From: Xanthomonas sp. Leaf131
GTDB taxonomy: Bacteria; Pseudomonadota; Gammaproteobacteria; Xanthomonadales; Xanthomonadaceae
DNA: 64,000 bases
Assembly (NCBI RefSeq): GCF_001423495.1
Contig: NZ_LMOG01000004.1
Coordinates: 62,001-126,000 of the forward strand
Direction of reading: 5' to 3'
The notes beneath the pieces were generated by a model. That model searched no databases. It worked only from the letters and a program-made list of their open reading frames with translations, and was not told where the DNA came from. Made by a program: the position numbers and the translations under genes. Each line of letters begins with the position of its first letter. Position 1 is the stretch's first letter. Below are positions 20,334 to 32,319 of the stretch, piece by piece.

Positions 20334-20549
20334 TTACTGCGTGGCCGCGTCGATCGCCTTGCGTTGATCGTCCGCGGCCTGATCGGTGGCCGCCTGCACC
20401 GCGTGCGCCTTGTTCAGCGGTTCCTGGATGTGGTCGCGCAAGGCGGTGGCCTGCGGCTCGGGCTTTTGATCGGTGGGCGCAGGTTGTGGTCGCTGACAGG
20501 CGCCAAGCAACAACGCCAGGCTGGTCGCAAGAATCCAATGCAGTTTCAT
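20334..20549 (-). CDS. Small lipoprotein
   Basis: A 71-residue protein with a lipoprotein signal peptide: MKLHWILATSLALLLGAC has a clear lipobox LGAC with Cys18 as the lipidation site. The mature part is about 54 residues, Gln/Ala/Asp-rich and probably helical (HIQEPLNKAHAVQAATDQAADD). No family is recognised. Membrane choice is uncertain; Gln at +2 would favour the outer membrane. The 200 or so bases between it and the sppA terminator show no gene. Confidence 0.72.
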   Translation of the reverse strand: MKLHWILATSLALLLGACQRPQPAPTDQKPEPQATALRDHIQEPLNKAHAVQAATDQAADDQRKAIDAATQ

Positions 20550-20655
20550 CGTCGTGACCTCGCTCGGGGTGGCGGTATCCTAACGCTCGGGCCATCCGCG
20601 CGCGTCAACTGCGCCGCAGCGGCCGTTTCCTGCGTCTTGAAAGAGGATCACCCAC

Positions 20656-21432
20656 GTGACAACCCATCGTTGGCGGCTGGACGGACAGACTGCGCTCATC
20701 ACCGGCGCCAGCGCCGGCATTGGTTTGGCCATCGCGCGCGAACTGCTCGGCTTCGGCGCGGATCTGCTGATGGTGGCGCGCGATGCCGATGCCTTGGCGC
20801 AGGCGCGCGACGAGCTCGCCGAAGAATTTCCCGAGCGCGAATTGCATGGGCTGGCCGCGGATGTGTCCGACGACGAAGAACGTCGCGCCATTCTGGATTG
20901 GGTGGAAGACCACGCCGATGGCCTGCATCTGTTGATCAACAACGCCGGCGGCAACCTCACCCGCGCGGCGATCGACTACACCGAAGACGAGTGGCGCGGC
21001 ATCTTCGAAACCAATGTGTTCGCCGCCTTCGAATTGTCGCGTTATGCGCATCCGTTGCTGACTCGCCACGCAGCTTCGGCGATCGTCAACGTCGGCAGCG
21101 TCTCGGGGATTACCCATGTGCGTAGCGGCGCGCCGTATGGCATGACCAAGGCCGCGCTGCAGCAGATGACGCGCAATCTGGCGGTGGAATGGGCCGAGGA
21201 CGGCATCCGCGTCAACGCGGTGGCGCCGTGGTACATCCGCACGCGTCGCACCTCCGGACCGTTGTCGGATCCGGATTACTACGAGCAGGTGATCGAACGC
21301 ACCCCGATGCGCCGCATCGGCGAACCGGAAGAAGTCGCTGCCGCCGTCGGTTTTCTGTGTCTGCCGGCAGCCAGTTACATCACTGGCGAATGCATCGCGG
21401 TGGATGGCGGATTCTTGCGGTACGGGTTTTAA
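20656..21432 (+). CDS. Short-chain dehydrogenase/reductase (tropinone reductase-like)
   Basis: A 258-residue classical SDR. The cofactor motif TGASAGIG is at residues 16-23, NNAG at 95-98, catalytic Ser near 148 and the YGMTK pair Y161/K165. Basic residues after the second strand (VARDADAL) favour NADP(H). The C-terminal block CIAVDGGF is standard. The closest-looking relatives are tropinone-reductase-like SDRs, which in bacteria have many substrates; none can be assigned here. No gene is seen in the 172 bases downstream. Confidence 0.88.
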   Translation: MTTHRWRLDGQTALITGASAGIGLAIARELLGFGADLLMVARDADALAQARDELAEEFPERELHGLAADVSDDEERRAILDWVEDHADGLHLLINNAGGNLTRAAIDYTEDEWRGIFETNVFAAFELSRYAHPLLTRHAASAIVNVGSVSGITHVRSGAPYGMTKAALQQMTRNLAVEWAEDGIRVNAVAPWYIRTRRTSGPLSDPDYYEQVIERTPMRRIGEPEEVAAAVGFLCLPAASYITGECIAVDGGFLRYGF

Positions 21433-21604
21433 CCCGCCTGCGCGCGAGTCAGGGGGCCGCGAGGTTGCTCGCTTGCGCTGCTGGTCGGTGCACCGCACAT
21501 GCCATCTGGTGATCGCTGTAGGTTGCCAGTGGCTTTAAGACATGGGTCCAGCAAACGCAGCGCCGTCGAACTGACTGACCTGCGCTGGACCGCTGGTTGC
21601 AGCA

Positions 21605-22273
21605 TCAAGGCGTGGCGGACGGATTCGCGCAGCGGCTTTCGTCCAGCACCCGGCGCATTTGATCGAAGCGCTGTTTGCGTTCGGCCGATTGCGCCTCGTC
21701 GGAGAAGCGCCAGGTCGCCTCGGCCTGCTCGGCGCGTTTGCGCCAGGCCTCGCACAGACTCTGATCGGGAACAGGCGCGCAGCGATCGGTGACCACCTCG
21801 CAGGCGCTGCCGCCACCCGTCGCCGGCCCGCCCGCCAGGTTGGTGGTCTGCATCGGCAGGCAGCGCGTGGCCGGTTCGCGTTCTTCGGTGAAATAGCGTC
21901 CGTTGTCGTGTGCGGTGCATTCGAACAACGGCGGCGGTGGCAGTGTGGAGGTCGAGGTCGTGGCAGGCGGCGTCGGCGCAACTGGTGCTGGTGCCGCAAC
22001 CGGCGCTGCAGCGGGCGCCTCGGTTTTCGGGATGGCGCGCGGCTGCGCAGAGGGCGCTGCGCGCGCGGGCGATGCCGCGCTCGATCCGCCCGGCGCAAAC
22101 GGCACGGCGGCCGGCGCAGTCATCACTTTCTTTTGCTGCTGCACGCCTTTCGGGCACGGCATGTTCTGCACCGTGAGCGCGCCGGTCGGATCGGTGCAGC
22201 GGTAGATGGTCACGTCCTGGGCGCTGGCAATCGACATCCATCCAAGCAACGGCAACAGCAACCAGCGCCTCAT
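21605..22273 (-). CDS. DUF4124-type exported protein (second of a pair)
   Basis: A 222-residue protein with a signal peptide (MRRWLLLPLLGWMSIASAQ) followed by a DUF4124 segment (VTIYRCTDPTGALTVQNMPC) and a long Ala/Pro/Thr-rich linker. A second cysteine-bearing block (FECTAHDNGRYFTEEREP) and a C-terminal helical region follow. The ATG overlaps the stop of the upstream paralog by ATGA. Function is unknown; the paired cysteines suggest a periplasmic disulfide-stabilised protein. Confidence 0.78.
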   Translation of the reverse strand: MRRWLLLPLLGWMSIASAQDVTIYRCTDPTGALTVQNMPCPKGVQQQKKVMTAPAAVPFAPGGSSAASPARAAPSAQPRAIPKTEAPAAAPVAAPAPVAPTPPATTSTSTLPPPPLFECTAHDNGRYFTEEREPATRCLPMQTTNLAGGPATGGGSACEVVTDRCAPVPDQSLCEAWRKRAEQAEATWRFSDEAQSAERKQRFDQMRRVLDESRCANPSATP

Positions 22274-23049
22274 GCGCCGCCGCAATCGCGTTGCAGGCGT
22301 GCGTCGATGCCGCGCTGTTCGCGGCTGAGGTCTTCGCGCTCGCTCTGCAGGGCGCTGTTGTAGCGCCGGATCAGCTCCCAGCGACGATCGGCCAGCCGCG
22401 CGCAGACTTCCTGCTCCGGCAGGGCGTGGCATTCGTCGCGGATCTGCACGTTGCCGTACGGCACGATCACCGTGCCGCCGTAGCCGCCGTTGTTGTAACC
22501 GCCCTGATAGCCGCCTTGATAGTCGCCGCCGCCGAAGCTTGCACTGCCGCGGAGGCTTCCACCTCGCCCGGAGCCGCCCTGCACCGATAACGCCGGGCGC
22601 GGGCTCACCGCGATCGGCGGACGCTGGATGCCGCCGCCGTTGACCGGCCGGGCAATGCCATTGCCCACATAGGCGGGCCCCCAGGTCGGCACCCAGCGCG
22701 GATTGCCTTCCGGGCTGTCGCTTGTGTAGCGGTTGCCGTCTTCGGTGGTGCACTCGTACATCGGCTGTGGCGGCTGCACGGTGATGATGCGCACCTCGCG
22801 CGGCGGCTGCGTTGCGACGGCGGCAGGGGCGACGACGGCGCGTTCCGGTCGCGGCGGCGGATCCTGCGGGCGTTGCAGGTCCAGCACCTGCTGGCGCCCG
22901 CTGCTGCATGGCGCATCCTGCAGCGCGACGGTGCCGGTGCTGCTGACGCAACGGTAGATCCGTACGTTCGGATCGGGTTTGGTCGCGGTCCTGGCCGCCG
23001 ACGCAGGCAGCGCGGTGGCCAGCAACAGAAGGGTCAGGACGGTACGCAT
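22270..23049 (-). CDS. DUF4124-type exported protein (first of a pair)
   Basis: A 259-residue protein with a signal peptide (MRTVLTLLLLATALPASAA), a DUF4124 segment (VRIYRCVSSTGTVALQDAPC), a Pro-rich linker, a second block YECTTEDGNRYTS that parallels the downstream gene, a Gly/Tyr-rich stretch (QGGYQGGYNNGGYGG) and a helical C-terminus with cysteines. The two genes share the same layout and probably arose by tandem duplication. Function is unknown. Confidence 0.78.
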   Translation of the reverse strand: MRTVLTLLLLATALPASAARTATKPDPNVRIYRCVSSTGTVALQDAPCSSGRQQVLDLQRPQDPPPRPERAVVAPAAVATQPPREVRIITVQPPQPMYECTTEDGNRYTSDSPEGNPRWVPTWGPAYVGNGIARPVNGGGIQRPPIAVSPRPALSVQGGSGRGGSLRGSASFGGGDYQGGYQGGYNNGGYGGTVIVPYGNVQIRDECHALPEQEVCARLADRRWELIRRYNSALQSEREDLSREQRGIDARLQRDCGGA

Positions 23050-23384
23050 GACCGCAGTGTGCGCGTCTGGCCGGCTGCGGCAAAGGGGGGGCGGCTGAAC
23101 GGGTGTCGGACGATGTAGGTGGGCGGATCAGTGTTGCGGCAGTCGCACAGCGCTTCTTGCCTTATCGCAGGCGCCATCTGCGCTGGGTCTGCAGCAACAA
23201 GGCGTGCGAACTATCGAAGTGCGCAGGCAGGCTCCAGCGCGCGACGACCTACCGAGCTGCATCTTATTGCCGAGGCGAAGCCTCTGAAAATCCCCAGACA
23301 CACAATCTGCGGCGCTAAGATCGGTGAAGGTCGAGGCCTCCATCGCTCGGCAACCGAGCTCGCAGATCTATCTCACCAATCCAC
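23050..23384. other. Intergenic region with no supported gene
   Basis: This 335-base gap lies between the start of the DUF4124 pair and the 3' end of tsaC. Short open frames occur on both strands but none has a ribosome site or recognisable product. It probably holds the promoter of the DUF4124 pair. Confidence 0.5.
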
Positions 23385-23960
23385 TCAGTCGCGCAGGATC
23401 TGCCCGCTGCGCGCATCGCGGATCTGGGTCGGCTGCGCCAATGCGCCCACTTCGCCATCCAGCACGCCATCGATGCTGGCCAGCAGGGCCGGGTCCAGCG
23501 CCTGCCGGCTGCGTGCGGGTGGCTCACTGGCGAGGTTGGCGCTGGTGGACACCAAGGGGGCGCCCCAGGCCGCGCAGAGCGCGGCGACCAGCGGATGCGC
23601 GCTGATGCGCACCGCCAGCCCGTCATGCTCGCCAGTGACCCAGCGCGGCGCCTGCGCGGTGACCGGCAGGATCCAGGTGTGCGGGCCCGGCCAGCTGGCC
23701 AGGACCTCCTGCTTGCGCGCAGGCTCCAGCGCGTCGAAGTCCACCCAGTCGTGCAAGACATCCACGCTGGCGGCGACCACGATCACGCCCTTGTCGACCG
23801 GGCGACGCTTGATCGCCAGCAGCCGCAGCACGGCCGCCTCCTGGCGCGGGTCGCAACCCAGTCCCCACACCGCTTCGGTGGGATAGGCGATCACGCCACC
23901 CTGGCTCAGGGCAGCGACGGCGCCATCTAGACTGAGTGCGGGGCCCGGCGCTGATTGCAT
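23385..23960 (-). CDS. tsaC: Threonylcarbamoyl-AMP synthase (TsaC/YrdC family)
   Basis: A 191-residue enzyme that makes threonylcarbamoyl-AMP from threonine, bicarbonate and ATP, the first step of the t6A37 modification of ANN-decoding tRNAs. The family motif GGVIAYPTEAVWGLGCDP begins at residue 21, with the nucleotide/substrate motif KRRPVDKG at 51-58 and VSTSAN further on. It lies 8 bases after topA on the same strand, the same pairing of topA-type and yrdC genes seen in other gammaproteobacteria. Confidence 0.93.
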   Translation of the reverse strand: MQSAPGPALSLDGAVAALSQGGVIAYPTEAVWGLGCDPRQEAAVLRLLAIKRRPVDKGVIVVAASVDVLHDWVDFDALEPARKQEVLASWPGPHTWILPVTAQAPRWVTGEHDGLAVRISAHPLVAALCAAWGAPLVSTSANLASEPPARSRQALDPALLASIDGVLDGEVGALAQPTQIRDARSGQILRD

Positions 23961-23968
23961 CGTGCGAC

Positions 23969-26461
<2,493 letters not shown>

Positions 26462-26552
26462 GGTGGTTAATTCTTTGGGCAGGGCCCGGGGGGCGGGTAG
26501 CGTGGCCTAATTGGCCGATGGAGGGAAGCAGATCGCCTGTTTCCCACACGTC

Positions 26553-26579
26553 AACGCCCGGGATGGTAGCCCGGGCGTT
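26553..26579. other. Hairpin in topA upstream region
   Basis: A perfect 10-base inverted repeat (AACGCCCGGG and its complement) with a seven-base loop, about 90 bases before the topA ATG. It may be a terminator or a supercoil-sensitive element of the topA promoter region; sequence does not decide. Confidence 0.45.
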
Positions 26580-26602
26580 CAGTTCTCTTATTAGAAAGAT
26601 CA

Positions 26603-26636
26603 CGGCAGACGCCGCCGTGTCAAGCGGCGTCTGCCG
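26603..26636 (-). terminator. Terminator of the GYF_2-RDD gene
   Basis: A 13-base perfect stem (CGGCAGACGCCGC and its complement) with an eight-base loop. On the minus strand it is followed by a T-rich run (ATCTTTCTAATAAG). It begins 8 bases after the stop of the upstream minus-strand gene. Confidence 0.75.
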
Positions 26637-26643
26637 CGAGCCC

Positions 26644-27876
26644 TCAGTTTTGGCTCATTCCGATGGCTGCGATCATGATCCCGGCGAAGATCACACCAAG
26701 CACCAGCATCACCGCGTAGATGGCCAGAACCACGATCGTGACCGTATCCAGCCCTCGGTGCTGGCGCTCCGGGGTGTCGGTGAAGGCCCAGCGGTCCACC
26801 ACCAGGGTTTCGCAGACCTTGTCGTGCAAGCCCTGCTTGCGCGCGCTCAGCCCGGCCATGAAGGCCGAGACGATCAGGCCGATGCCCAGCGTGAAGAGGG
26901 TGATCACCACGTAGGCCAGATAGCGCAACAGGTTGCGCCAGAAGCCGACCCGGCCGCCATTGGTATCGGCGCGGACCAGCTTGATCCCACAGGCGAGCTT
27001 GCCCAGGCTGGCCTGGTGCCGGCTGGATTGCATCCAGGCGAAGTAGAGCGCGGGAATCACCAGCCCGATGCCATAGCCCACCAGGATGATGGCCAGTTGC
27101 GCACCGGTGCCTTCATCCAGCGCTGCGCCGGCACTGCTCAGGTGCGCGCTGAACGCCACCGCGAACATCAGCGGGATGACGATCAGATACACCGCAAAGG
27201 TGGTCACGAAGCCATCCAGGATGCTGGCGGCAACGCGCCGCCACAGGCCGGCGTAGACGACAGGCGCGTCGTGGCTGGCGATTGCCGCAGCAGATGGGGT
27301 GATGGGAGCGTCCCAGGCACTTGGCAACGCAGTGGTGTGGAGTGTCGATGCTGCGCCGGCTGCCGGTGCCGATGACGCGACCGATGCTGGTTCCGATGTG
27401 TAGGTCGGAATCGGAGCGGCAGCCGCCGGTGCCGAAGGTGTTTCTTCCGCCGCCGGCCATGGCGTCGCGGCCGACAGCAGGGCGTGCTCGCTCGGCGCAG
27501 TCTGCTCGCCTGGTAAAATCTGCGAGTGATCGGCCGCCGTTGGCGTGTCGGTGCCAGTGCCCGTGTTTGTTGTTGAGCTCGTCGCTGTGTCGAGCGGATC
27601 GCCCGGCACGATGTCGTCGCGATACGCCGCTGTCTGCGGATCGCTGCTCGGCGCACTGACGGGGGCAACCTCGGCCGGCTCGGGCGCATCAGTCACCGGG
27701 GTGTCCACGCCAAGTTCGGCCGCCACTTCGCGCAGCGCCACCCACTGCGGCAGACCTTCGCGCCAGACCAGGCTGGATCGGTCGATGATGCCCTGCGACA
27801 GGCGCGCAACCAGCGTGTCGCTGTCGATCGGCCCCTGGCGTTCGCGCTGGGCGTCGGCGTAATACCACTGCGTCAT
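26644..27876 (-). CDS. GYF_2 plus RDD-domain membrane protein
   Basis: A 410-residue protein. Residues 1-50 are a GYF_2 (DUF4339) domain (WYYADAQRERQGPIDSDTL, then SLVWREGLPQWVAL), a fold thought to bind proline-rich peptides. A long Ala/Thr/Ser/Pro linker follows, then an RDD domain from about 205 with RVAASILDGFV and about four hydrophobic helices to the end. RDD proteins are membrane proteins of mixed and mostly unknown roles. The next gene upstream carries the same GYF_2 domain, so the two are likely a functional pair. Confidence 0.82.
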   Translation of the reverse strand: MTQWYYADAQRERQGPIDSDTLVARLSQGIIDRSSLVWREGLPQWVALREVAAELGVDTPVTDAPEPAEVAPVSAPSSDPQTAAYRDDIVPGDPLDTATSSTTNTGTGTDTPTAADHSQILPGEQTAPSEHALLSAATPWPAAEETPSAPAAAAPIPTYTSEPASVASSAPAAGAASTLHTTALPSAWDAPITPSAAAIASHDAPVVYAGLWRRVAASILDGFVTTFAVYLIVIPLMFAVAFSAHLSSAGAALDEGTGAQLAIILVGYGIGLVIPALYFAWMQSSRHQASLGKLACGIKLVRADTNGGRVGFWRNLLRYLAYVVITLFTLGIGLIVSAFMAGLSARKQGLHDKVCETLVVDRWAFTDTPERQHRGLDTVTIVVLAIYAVMLVLGVIFAGIMIAAIGMSQN

Positions 27877-27935
27877 TGATGTCCCCTTGGATGAAACGAT
27901 TGGCTAGCGCGTGTGATGCGCTTTGAGAGCACGCA

Positions 27936-28661
27936 CTAACCGCGGCAGGCGGGCGGAAGTTGGTTGTCGTCGATCTCGGAACTGCACTGCCAACTGCCAG
28001 CGTCAGCGTCGAAATCCAGCCACAGTGCCTTGCCATCGATCTTGGCCGACTTCGGTGCATGCATCAGCGCTTCGATACCGCATTCAGTGGTGTCGAAACG
28101 GCCGATCCGCACGCTGCGCAGGACGTCGTTGGCATAGTGCTCGGGCGCCTGGAATCCGGTGTCGCCATTGACTGGGCAACGGCCTTCCTGCGCGAGAAAT
28201 TCGGCGATCTGCGGCTTTAATGGTGCCAGCGCGGAAACTGCCTTGGTCACCTTGGTGCGCGTCAGATAGTCCTGATAAGCAGGCAGCGCGATCGCGGCAA
28301 GAATGCCGATCACACTCACTGCGACAAAGATCCCCACCAAAGAGCCAAGAACCACGGCCAGCGGCCAGCCGGGCCCTGCGCCGGGCTGGCGGAGCGGTGG
28401 CGTGGCAGGCGGATGGCCGAGCGGCGCAGGGATGGCTGCAGGCGGCAATGGCGGCGGAACCGGCACTGCGTTCAGGTCGCTCGAAATCGGCGGCCCCAGC
28501 GCATCGGCGCAGGCAGACAGCGGCACCCATTGGGCCAGGCCTTCGCGCCAGACCAGGGTATCCAGGGCAATCGCGCGATCGCGATACAGGCCCAGCAAGG
28601 CCTCGCCGGCCACCGGGCCACGCCGATGGCGGTTGCCTTCGGCGTAATACCAACTGCTCAT
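27936..28661 (-). CDS. GYF_2 domain fused to a pilin-like helix and head
   Basis: A 241-residue protein. Residues 1-50 are a GYF_2 domain (SSWYYAEGNRHRRGPVAGE; LVWREGLAQWVPL). After a Pro-rich linker comes a type IV pilin-like N-terminal helix at 101-150 (VIGILAAIALPAYQDYLTRT) and a globular part with a Cys pair near the end. The usual prepilin cleavage site (G before FTLIE) is missing, because the pilin-like helix is internal. It is therefore probably a membrane-anchored pilin-fold protein, not an assembled pilin. The start is the ATG at 28661, right before the GYF_2 motif. Confidence 0.78.
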   Translation of the reverse strand: MSSWYYAEGNRHRRGPVAGEALLGLYRDRAIALDTLVWREGLAQWVPLSACADALGPPISSDLNAVPVPPPLPPAAIPAPLGHPPATPPLRQPGAGPGWPLAVVLGSLVGIFVAVSVIGILAAIALPAYQDYLTRTKVTKAVSALAPLKPQIAEFLAQEGRCPVNGDTGFQAPEHYANDVLRSVRIGRFDTTECGIEALMHAPKSAKIDGKALWLDFDADAGSWQCSSEIDDNQLPPACRG

Positions 28662-28701
28662 TCCCGTCCCCACGCACGCGCTTCCATCGCGGCTTCGACC
28701 C

Positions 28702-29175
28702 TCAGTGTACGGGTTCAGGCTCGTCGAGGAACATCTGCGTTTCCATCCAGGCGTAGGCCGCTTCGGCGCCCGGTTGGTTGAACAGCACCATCAGCACCAC
28801 CCACTTGAGATCGTCCAGATCAAGCTCGTCCTGGTCCAGCGCCATGGCGCGGTCCAGCACCAACTCGCGCTGATCGGCGTCGAGAATGCGGTGTTGCTCC
28901 AGGAACATCAAAAACCCACGGCAGTCCACATCGAGCTTGTCCAGCTCCGGGCCATGATAAATACGCACCGGTCCATCGACGTGCGGGCGCGCCACGCTAG
29001 GCCGCTGCTCGGAGAGCGCGTCCAGCCAATCGAAGGCTTTACTGATTTCTGCAGGGCTGAAGCCAGCCTGGATCAGGCCATTCTGAAGCGAGTCACGGTC
29101 ACGGACCAGGTCCGCGTCTTCGCTGAAATAATGTTCGAACAGGTACAGCAGTACATCAAGAATGCTCTCTTTCAT
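28702..29175 (-). CDS. smg: Smg family (DUF494) protein
   Basis: A 157-residue protein that begins [17 protein letters not shown], the hallmark of the Smg/DUF494 family, and continues with the expected acidic helical sequence. Smg genes lie next to dprA in many beta- and gammaproteobacteria, as here (44 bases apart). The molecular role is not settled. Confidence 0.9.
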   Translation of the reverse strand: MKESILDVLLYLFEHYFSEDADLVRDRDSLQNGLIQAGFSPAEISKAFDWLDALSEQRPSVARPHVDGPVRIYHGPELDKLDVDCRGFLMFLEQHRILDADQRELVLDRAMALDQDELDLDDLKWVVLMVLFNQPGAEAAYAWMETQMFLDEPEPVH

Positions 29176-29218
29176 TGCCCCTCGGCCTGCGTCGCGCGAC
29201 GCTGTGGAGGTGAAGAAA

Positions 29219-30355
29219 CTAGGGATTGCGGGTATAGCGACCGTGCTCGGTGACCACGTCTCCCTCCAGTTCCATGATGAGCAGCATGGAGGACAGCGTG
29301 GCGGCCGTCAATCCGGTGCGTTCGACCAATGAATCCATAGGGGTTGGGTCGTGGCCAAGTGCCTGCCACAAGCGCTGGTAGTCCGGATCCGGGTGCGCGG
29401 TGGAGGCCTTGGGCGCCGTCCTGGCCTGATCAGTGGGGGCGCCCAGGCGCTGGCGCAAGGCGTCGGCCAGTTCGCCCGAGAGCAGGCGCAGCCCTTCGAT
29501 GATCTGGGCCGGCTCCTGGGCCAGGGTGGCGCCCTGACGAATCAGGTGATGGCAGCCGCGCGCGAGCGGATTGTGCAACGAGCCGGGCAGGGCGAACACC
29601 TCGCGCCCTGCCTCCGCCGCCAGCCGCGCGGTGATCAACGCACCCGAGCGCATCGCCGCTTCGACCACCAGTGTGCCCAATGCCAGCCCGGCGATGATCC
29701 GGTTGCGGGCCGGGAAGTGTCCCGCGGCCGCCGCGGTGCCGGGCAGATATTCGCTGACCACCGCGCCACGTGCGGCGATGCGATCGCGCAAGGACTGATG
29801 ATGCGCGGGATAGGCTACATCCGCGCCGGTGCCGACCACCGCCACGGTGATGCCGTCGGCGCGGGCCAGTGCGGCTTCGTGGGCGATTGCGTCCACGCCG
29901 GCGGCCATGCCGCTGACGATGCCCAGCCCGGCGCTCGCCAAGCTGGAAGCGAACGCGCGGGTGTGGTCGCGCCCTCCCGCCGTGGCCGCGCGGCTGCCGA
30001 CCACCGCCACCGCCGGATGCCACAACGCGTTGGGGTCGCCATCCACGAACAAGGCCAGCGGCGGATTGACCAGATGCCGCAGCAGGGCGGGGTAGTCCGG
30101 ATCCTGCCAACCGATGAGGTGATGCCCGGGCTGTTCGCACCAGCGCAGCGCTGCCGCCAGTGCCTGCTCATCGGGGACACGCAGCAGGGCCGATTGCAGC
30201 GCGTCGCAGCCGGCGGCGCGCCATGCATCAGAGCCGCCGCCAAGGATCTCGGCCGGTGAGGCAAAGGTGGTCAGCAATGCACGACGCGGCGGGCTGCGGC
30301 CGCCGGCCAGCAGCAGGATCAATAAGGCACGCAGGTCTGGAGCAGTCAGGGCCAT
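29219..30355 (-). CDS. dprA: DNA-processing protein DprA
   Basis: A 378-residue protein that binds incoming single-stranded DNA during natural transformation and loads RecA. The Rossmann-like core is clear: [40 protein letters not shown] and a later [23 protein letters not shown]. The C-terminal 65 residues form the winged-helix domain often present ([25 protein letters not shown]). It is transcribed with smg. Confidence 0.94.
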   Translation of the reverse strand: MALTAPDLRALLILLLAGGRSPPRRALLTTFASPAEILGGGSDAWRAAGCDALQSALLRVPDEQALAAALRWCEQPGHHLIGWQDPDYPALLRHLVNPPLALFVDGDPNALWHPAVAVVGSRAATAGGRDHTRAFASSLASAGLGIVSGMAAGVDAIAHEAALARADGITVAVVGTGADVAYPAHHQSLRDRIAARGAVVSEYLPGTAAAAGHFPARNRIIAGLALGTLVVEAAMRSGALITARLAAEAGREVFALPGSLHNPLARGCHHLIRQGATLAQEPAQIIEGLRLLSGELADALRQRLGAPTDQARTAPKASTAHPDPDYQRLWQALGHDPTPMDSLVERTGLTAATLSSMLLIMELEGDVVTEHGRYTRNP

Positions 30356-30379
30356 GCGGTCAGCGTAGGCCGCAAACGA

Positions 30380-30403
30380 CGACGGCGCCCTCAGGCGCCG
30401 TCG
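30380..30403 (-). terminator. Terminator between the LysM gene and dprA
   Basis: A perfect 10-base inverted repeat (CGACGGCGCC and its complement) with loop CTCA. On the minus strand it follows the end of the LysM gene by 26 bases and precedes dprA by 24 bases. The T-run after it is short (TTTG). Confidence 0.7.
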
Positions 30404-30429
30404 CGTTACAACGTCGGATTTTGTCCCGC

Positions 30430-31566
30430 TTACTGTGCGTCTGGATGCTTGACGAGATAGCCCAGGCCAGTCGGCTTGACGCTTTCCATCACCAGCGCAT
30501 AGCTGACCTTGTCGAAGGTGCGGAACACCATCGCGTGCGAGACGTATTCGTCAGGCAGGCCAACGGTGGAACCGGCCGGGCCGCTGAAGTCGTCGTCGGT
30601 CCGCGAGAAGCGCGAATGCTTGACGCGGTCGCTGACCGTGCGGCCCTTGCGCCAGATCGAGAACACCGTGCCGTTGTTGATGCCCTCGCGCGCGCCGCCG
30701 GAGATGGCGACCACGTCGCGGGTACCGCCGACGATGAAGGCATCGGAGATGGCCAGCACGCGCAACTCGGTCTGCGTGGCCTGTTCCGAGGGCGGATGCG
30801 GAATGAACTGCAGATCGTAGGGCTGCGCCTCGACCGCGATGATGCGATCGCCTGCCCGCACTTCACGGCCGCTGTCCTGCAGCAACAAGGTCGCCGCCTT
30901 GGAATTGCCGCCTGCCGCGCTGCGAGTAATGGTGCCGACGTTGACCTGCGCCAGTTCATAGCCCAGGAACTCGCGGCGACTACTCGGCGCGATGTAGTTC
31001 TTCCAGATGTTGCCGGAGCCGGCGACGCTATTGCCGGCCATGTCCAGATCATCGTTGGGCTTGGGCAGGCTGAATTTCACGGTCGGGCGAACCACCGCAA
31101 AGCGCTGGCCCGGCTGTGCGTCATCCAGGCCGACCACATAGGCCAACTGGCCGGTGGTGGCGCGTGAACGACCGCCCTCCAGACCCACCACGTACGGCAG
31201 ACCGTCGAAGTCGTCGGTGACGCGCAGATTCTTCAGGAACGGCTCCACTTCCGACAGCGGAATCGCATTGATCGGCGCTTCCTGACGCGGGCCGGGCTGC
31301 ACAGTGCCCTTGGCGACGCGGTCCAGATAGGCCAGGCTGATCACATCGCCTGGATAGATCAGATGCGGATTCTGGATCTGCGGATTGGCCTGCCAGATTT
31401 CCGGCCACAGCCACGGTTTTTGCAGAAAACGCCCAGCGATGTCCCAAAGGGTATCCCCCTTGCGGACCACATAAGTCTCTGGATGTTCGCCCACCGCTTG
31501 CGCGGCAGCGTAGGTCGCGACGGTCAGCATCGCCGCAGCGACGACCGTACGAAGTCGGTTCAACAT
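30430..31566 (-). CDS. LysM peptidoglycan-binding exported protein
   Basis: A 378-residue protein with a signal peptide (MLNRLRTVVAAAMLTVATYAAAQA) and a LysM domain at about 30-78 (YVVRKGDTLWDIAGRFL; PGDVISL). The remaining 300 residues form a conserved but uncharacterised domain of the kind found in proteins encoded beside dprA in many gammaproteobacteria. It probably binds the cell wall from the periplasm. The ATG at 31566 is chosen because it gives a standard signal peptide; the longer frame adds charged residues in front of it. It is divergent from def. Confidence 0.85.
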   Translation of the reverse strand: MLNRLRTVVAAAMLTVATYAAAQAVGEHPETYVVRKGDTLWDIAGRFLQKPWLWPEIWQANPQIQNPHLIYPGDVISLAYLDRVAKGTVQPGPRQEAPINAIPLSEVEPFLKNLRVTDDFDGLPYVVGLEGGRSRATTGQLAYVVGLDDAQPGQRFAVVRPTVKFSLPKPNDDLDMAGNSVAGSGNIWKNYIAPSSRREFLGYELAQVNVGTITRSAAGGNSKAATLLLQDSGREVRAGDRIIAVEAQPYDLQFIPHPPSEQATQTELRVLAISDAFIVGGTRDVVAISGGAREGINNGTVFSIWRKGRTVSDRVKHSRFSRTDDDFSGPAGSTVGLPDEYVSHAMVFRTFDKVSYALVMESVKPTGLGYLVKHPDAQ

Positions 31567-31698
31567 GAGTGCCTTCTTGCCTGATTCCCCAACAGGTCTG
31601 CGCACTATAGTCCAGAAACCGGGGCGCTACGCAAGCAGTGCGCTAGAATGCCCGCGTCTTGCCGGCGCCGCGCCGGTGTTCCCAGCACGGGTAACCCC

Positions 31699-32211
31699 AT
31701 GGCTTTGCTCCCCATTCTCGAATTTCCCGACCCGCGGCTGCGCACCAAGGCCGTGCCGGTCGATGCTGCCGAGGTCACCAGCCCGGCGTTTCAGACCTTG
31801 CTCGACGACATGTTCCAGACCATGTACGAGGCGCCCGGCATCGGCCTGGCTGCCAGTCAGGTGGACGTGCACCAGCGTTTCATGGTGATCGACATCAGCG
31901 ACGAGAAAAACCTGCCGCAGGTGTTCATCAACCCGGAAATCGTGAGCAAACAGGGTGAGCAGCTGTATCAGGAAGGCTGCCTGTCGGTACCGGGCATCTA
32001 TGCCGATGTCAGCCGCGCCGACGCGATCACGGTGCGCTATGTCGACCGCAAGGGACAGCCGCAGGAGCTGAGCGCCGAAGGGCTGCTGGCGGTATGCATC
32101 CAGCACGAGATGGACCATCTGGACGGCAAGTTGTTCGTCGATTACCTGTCGCCGCTCAAGCGCGAGATGGTGCGCAAGAAGCTGGCCAAACAGCGTAAGC
32201 ACGTGGCCTGA
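31699..32211 (+). CDS. def: Peptide deformylase
   Basis: A 170-residue metalloenzyme that removes the formyl group from new proteins. All three motifs are intact: GIGLAASQ at 47-54, EGCLS at 92-96 and HEMDH at 136-140, with C94, H136 and H140 as metal ligands and E137 as catalytic acid/base. The ATG at 31699 is preferred over one 51 bases upstream, since the conserved N-terminus begins there. It leads the def-fmt-rsmB group. Confidence 0.96.
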   Translation: MALLPILEFPDPRLRTKAVPVDAAEVTSPAFQTLLDDMFQTMYEAPGIGLAASQVDVHQRFMVIDISDEKNLPQVFINPEIVSKQGEQLYQEGCLSVPGIYADVSRADAITVRYVDRKGQPQELSAEGLLAVCIQHEMDHLDGKLFVDYLSPLKREMVRKKLAKQRKHVA

Positions 32212-32217
32212 CGGCCG

Positions 32218-32313
32218 GGATTTGGGATTTGGGAGTCGGGATTCGGAAAGCCGGTTCTCTCACCGATTGCCGAATCCGCCTGTGCGACTCCCCAATCCCC
32301 CCTCCCGAATCCC
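32218..32313. repeat. Imperfect intergenic inverted repeat between def and fmt
   Basis: Repeated GGGATTTGGGA/GGGATTCGG motifs on the left are mirrored by CCGAATCC, GACTCCCCAATCCC and CCCGAATCCCC on the right, so the 110-base gap can fold into a long imperfect hairpin. Similar GGGATTCGGGA-rich intergenic repeats are common in xanthomonad genomes. Confidence 0.6.
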
Positions 32314-32319
32314 CGCCCT

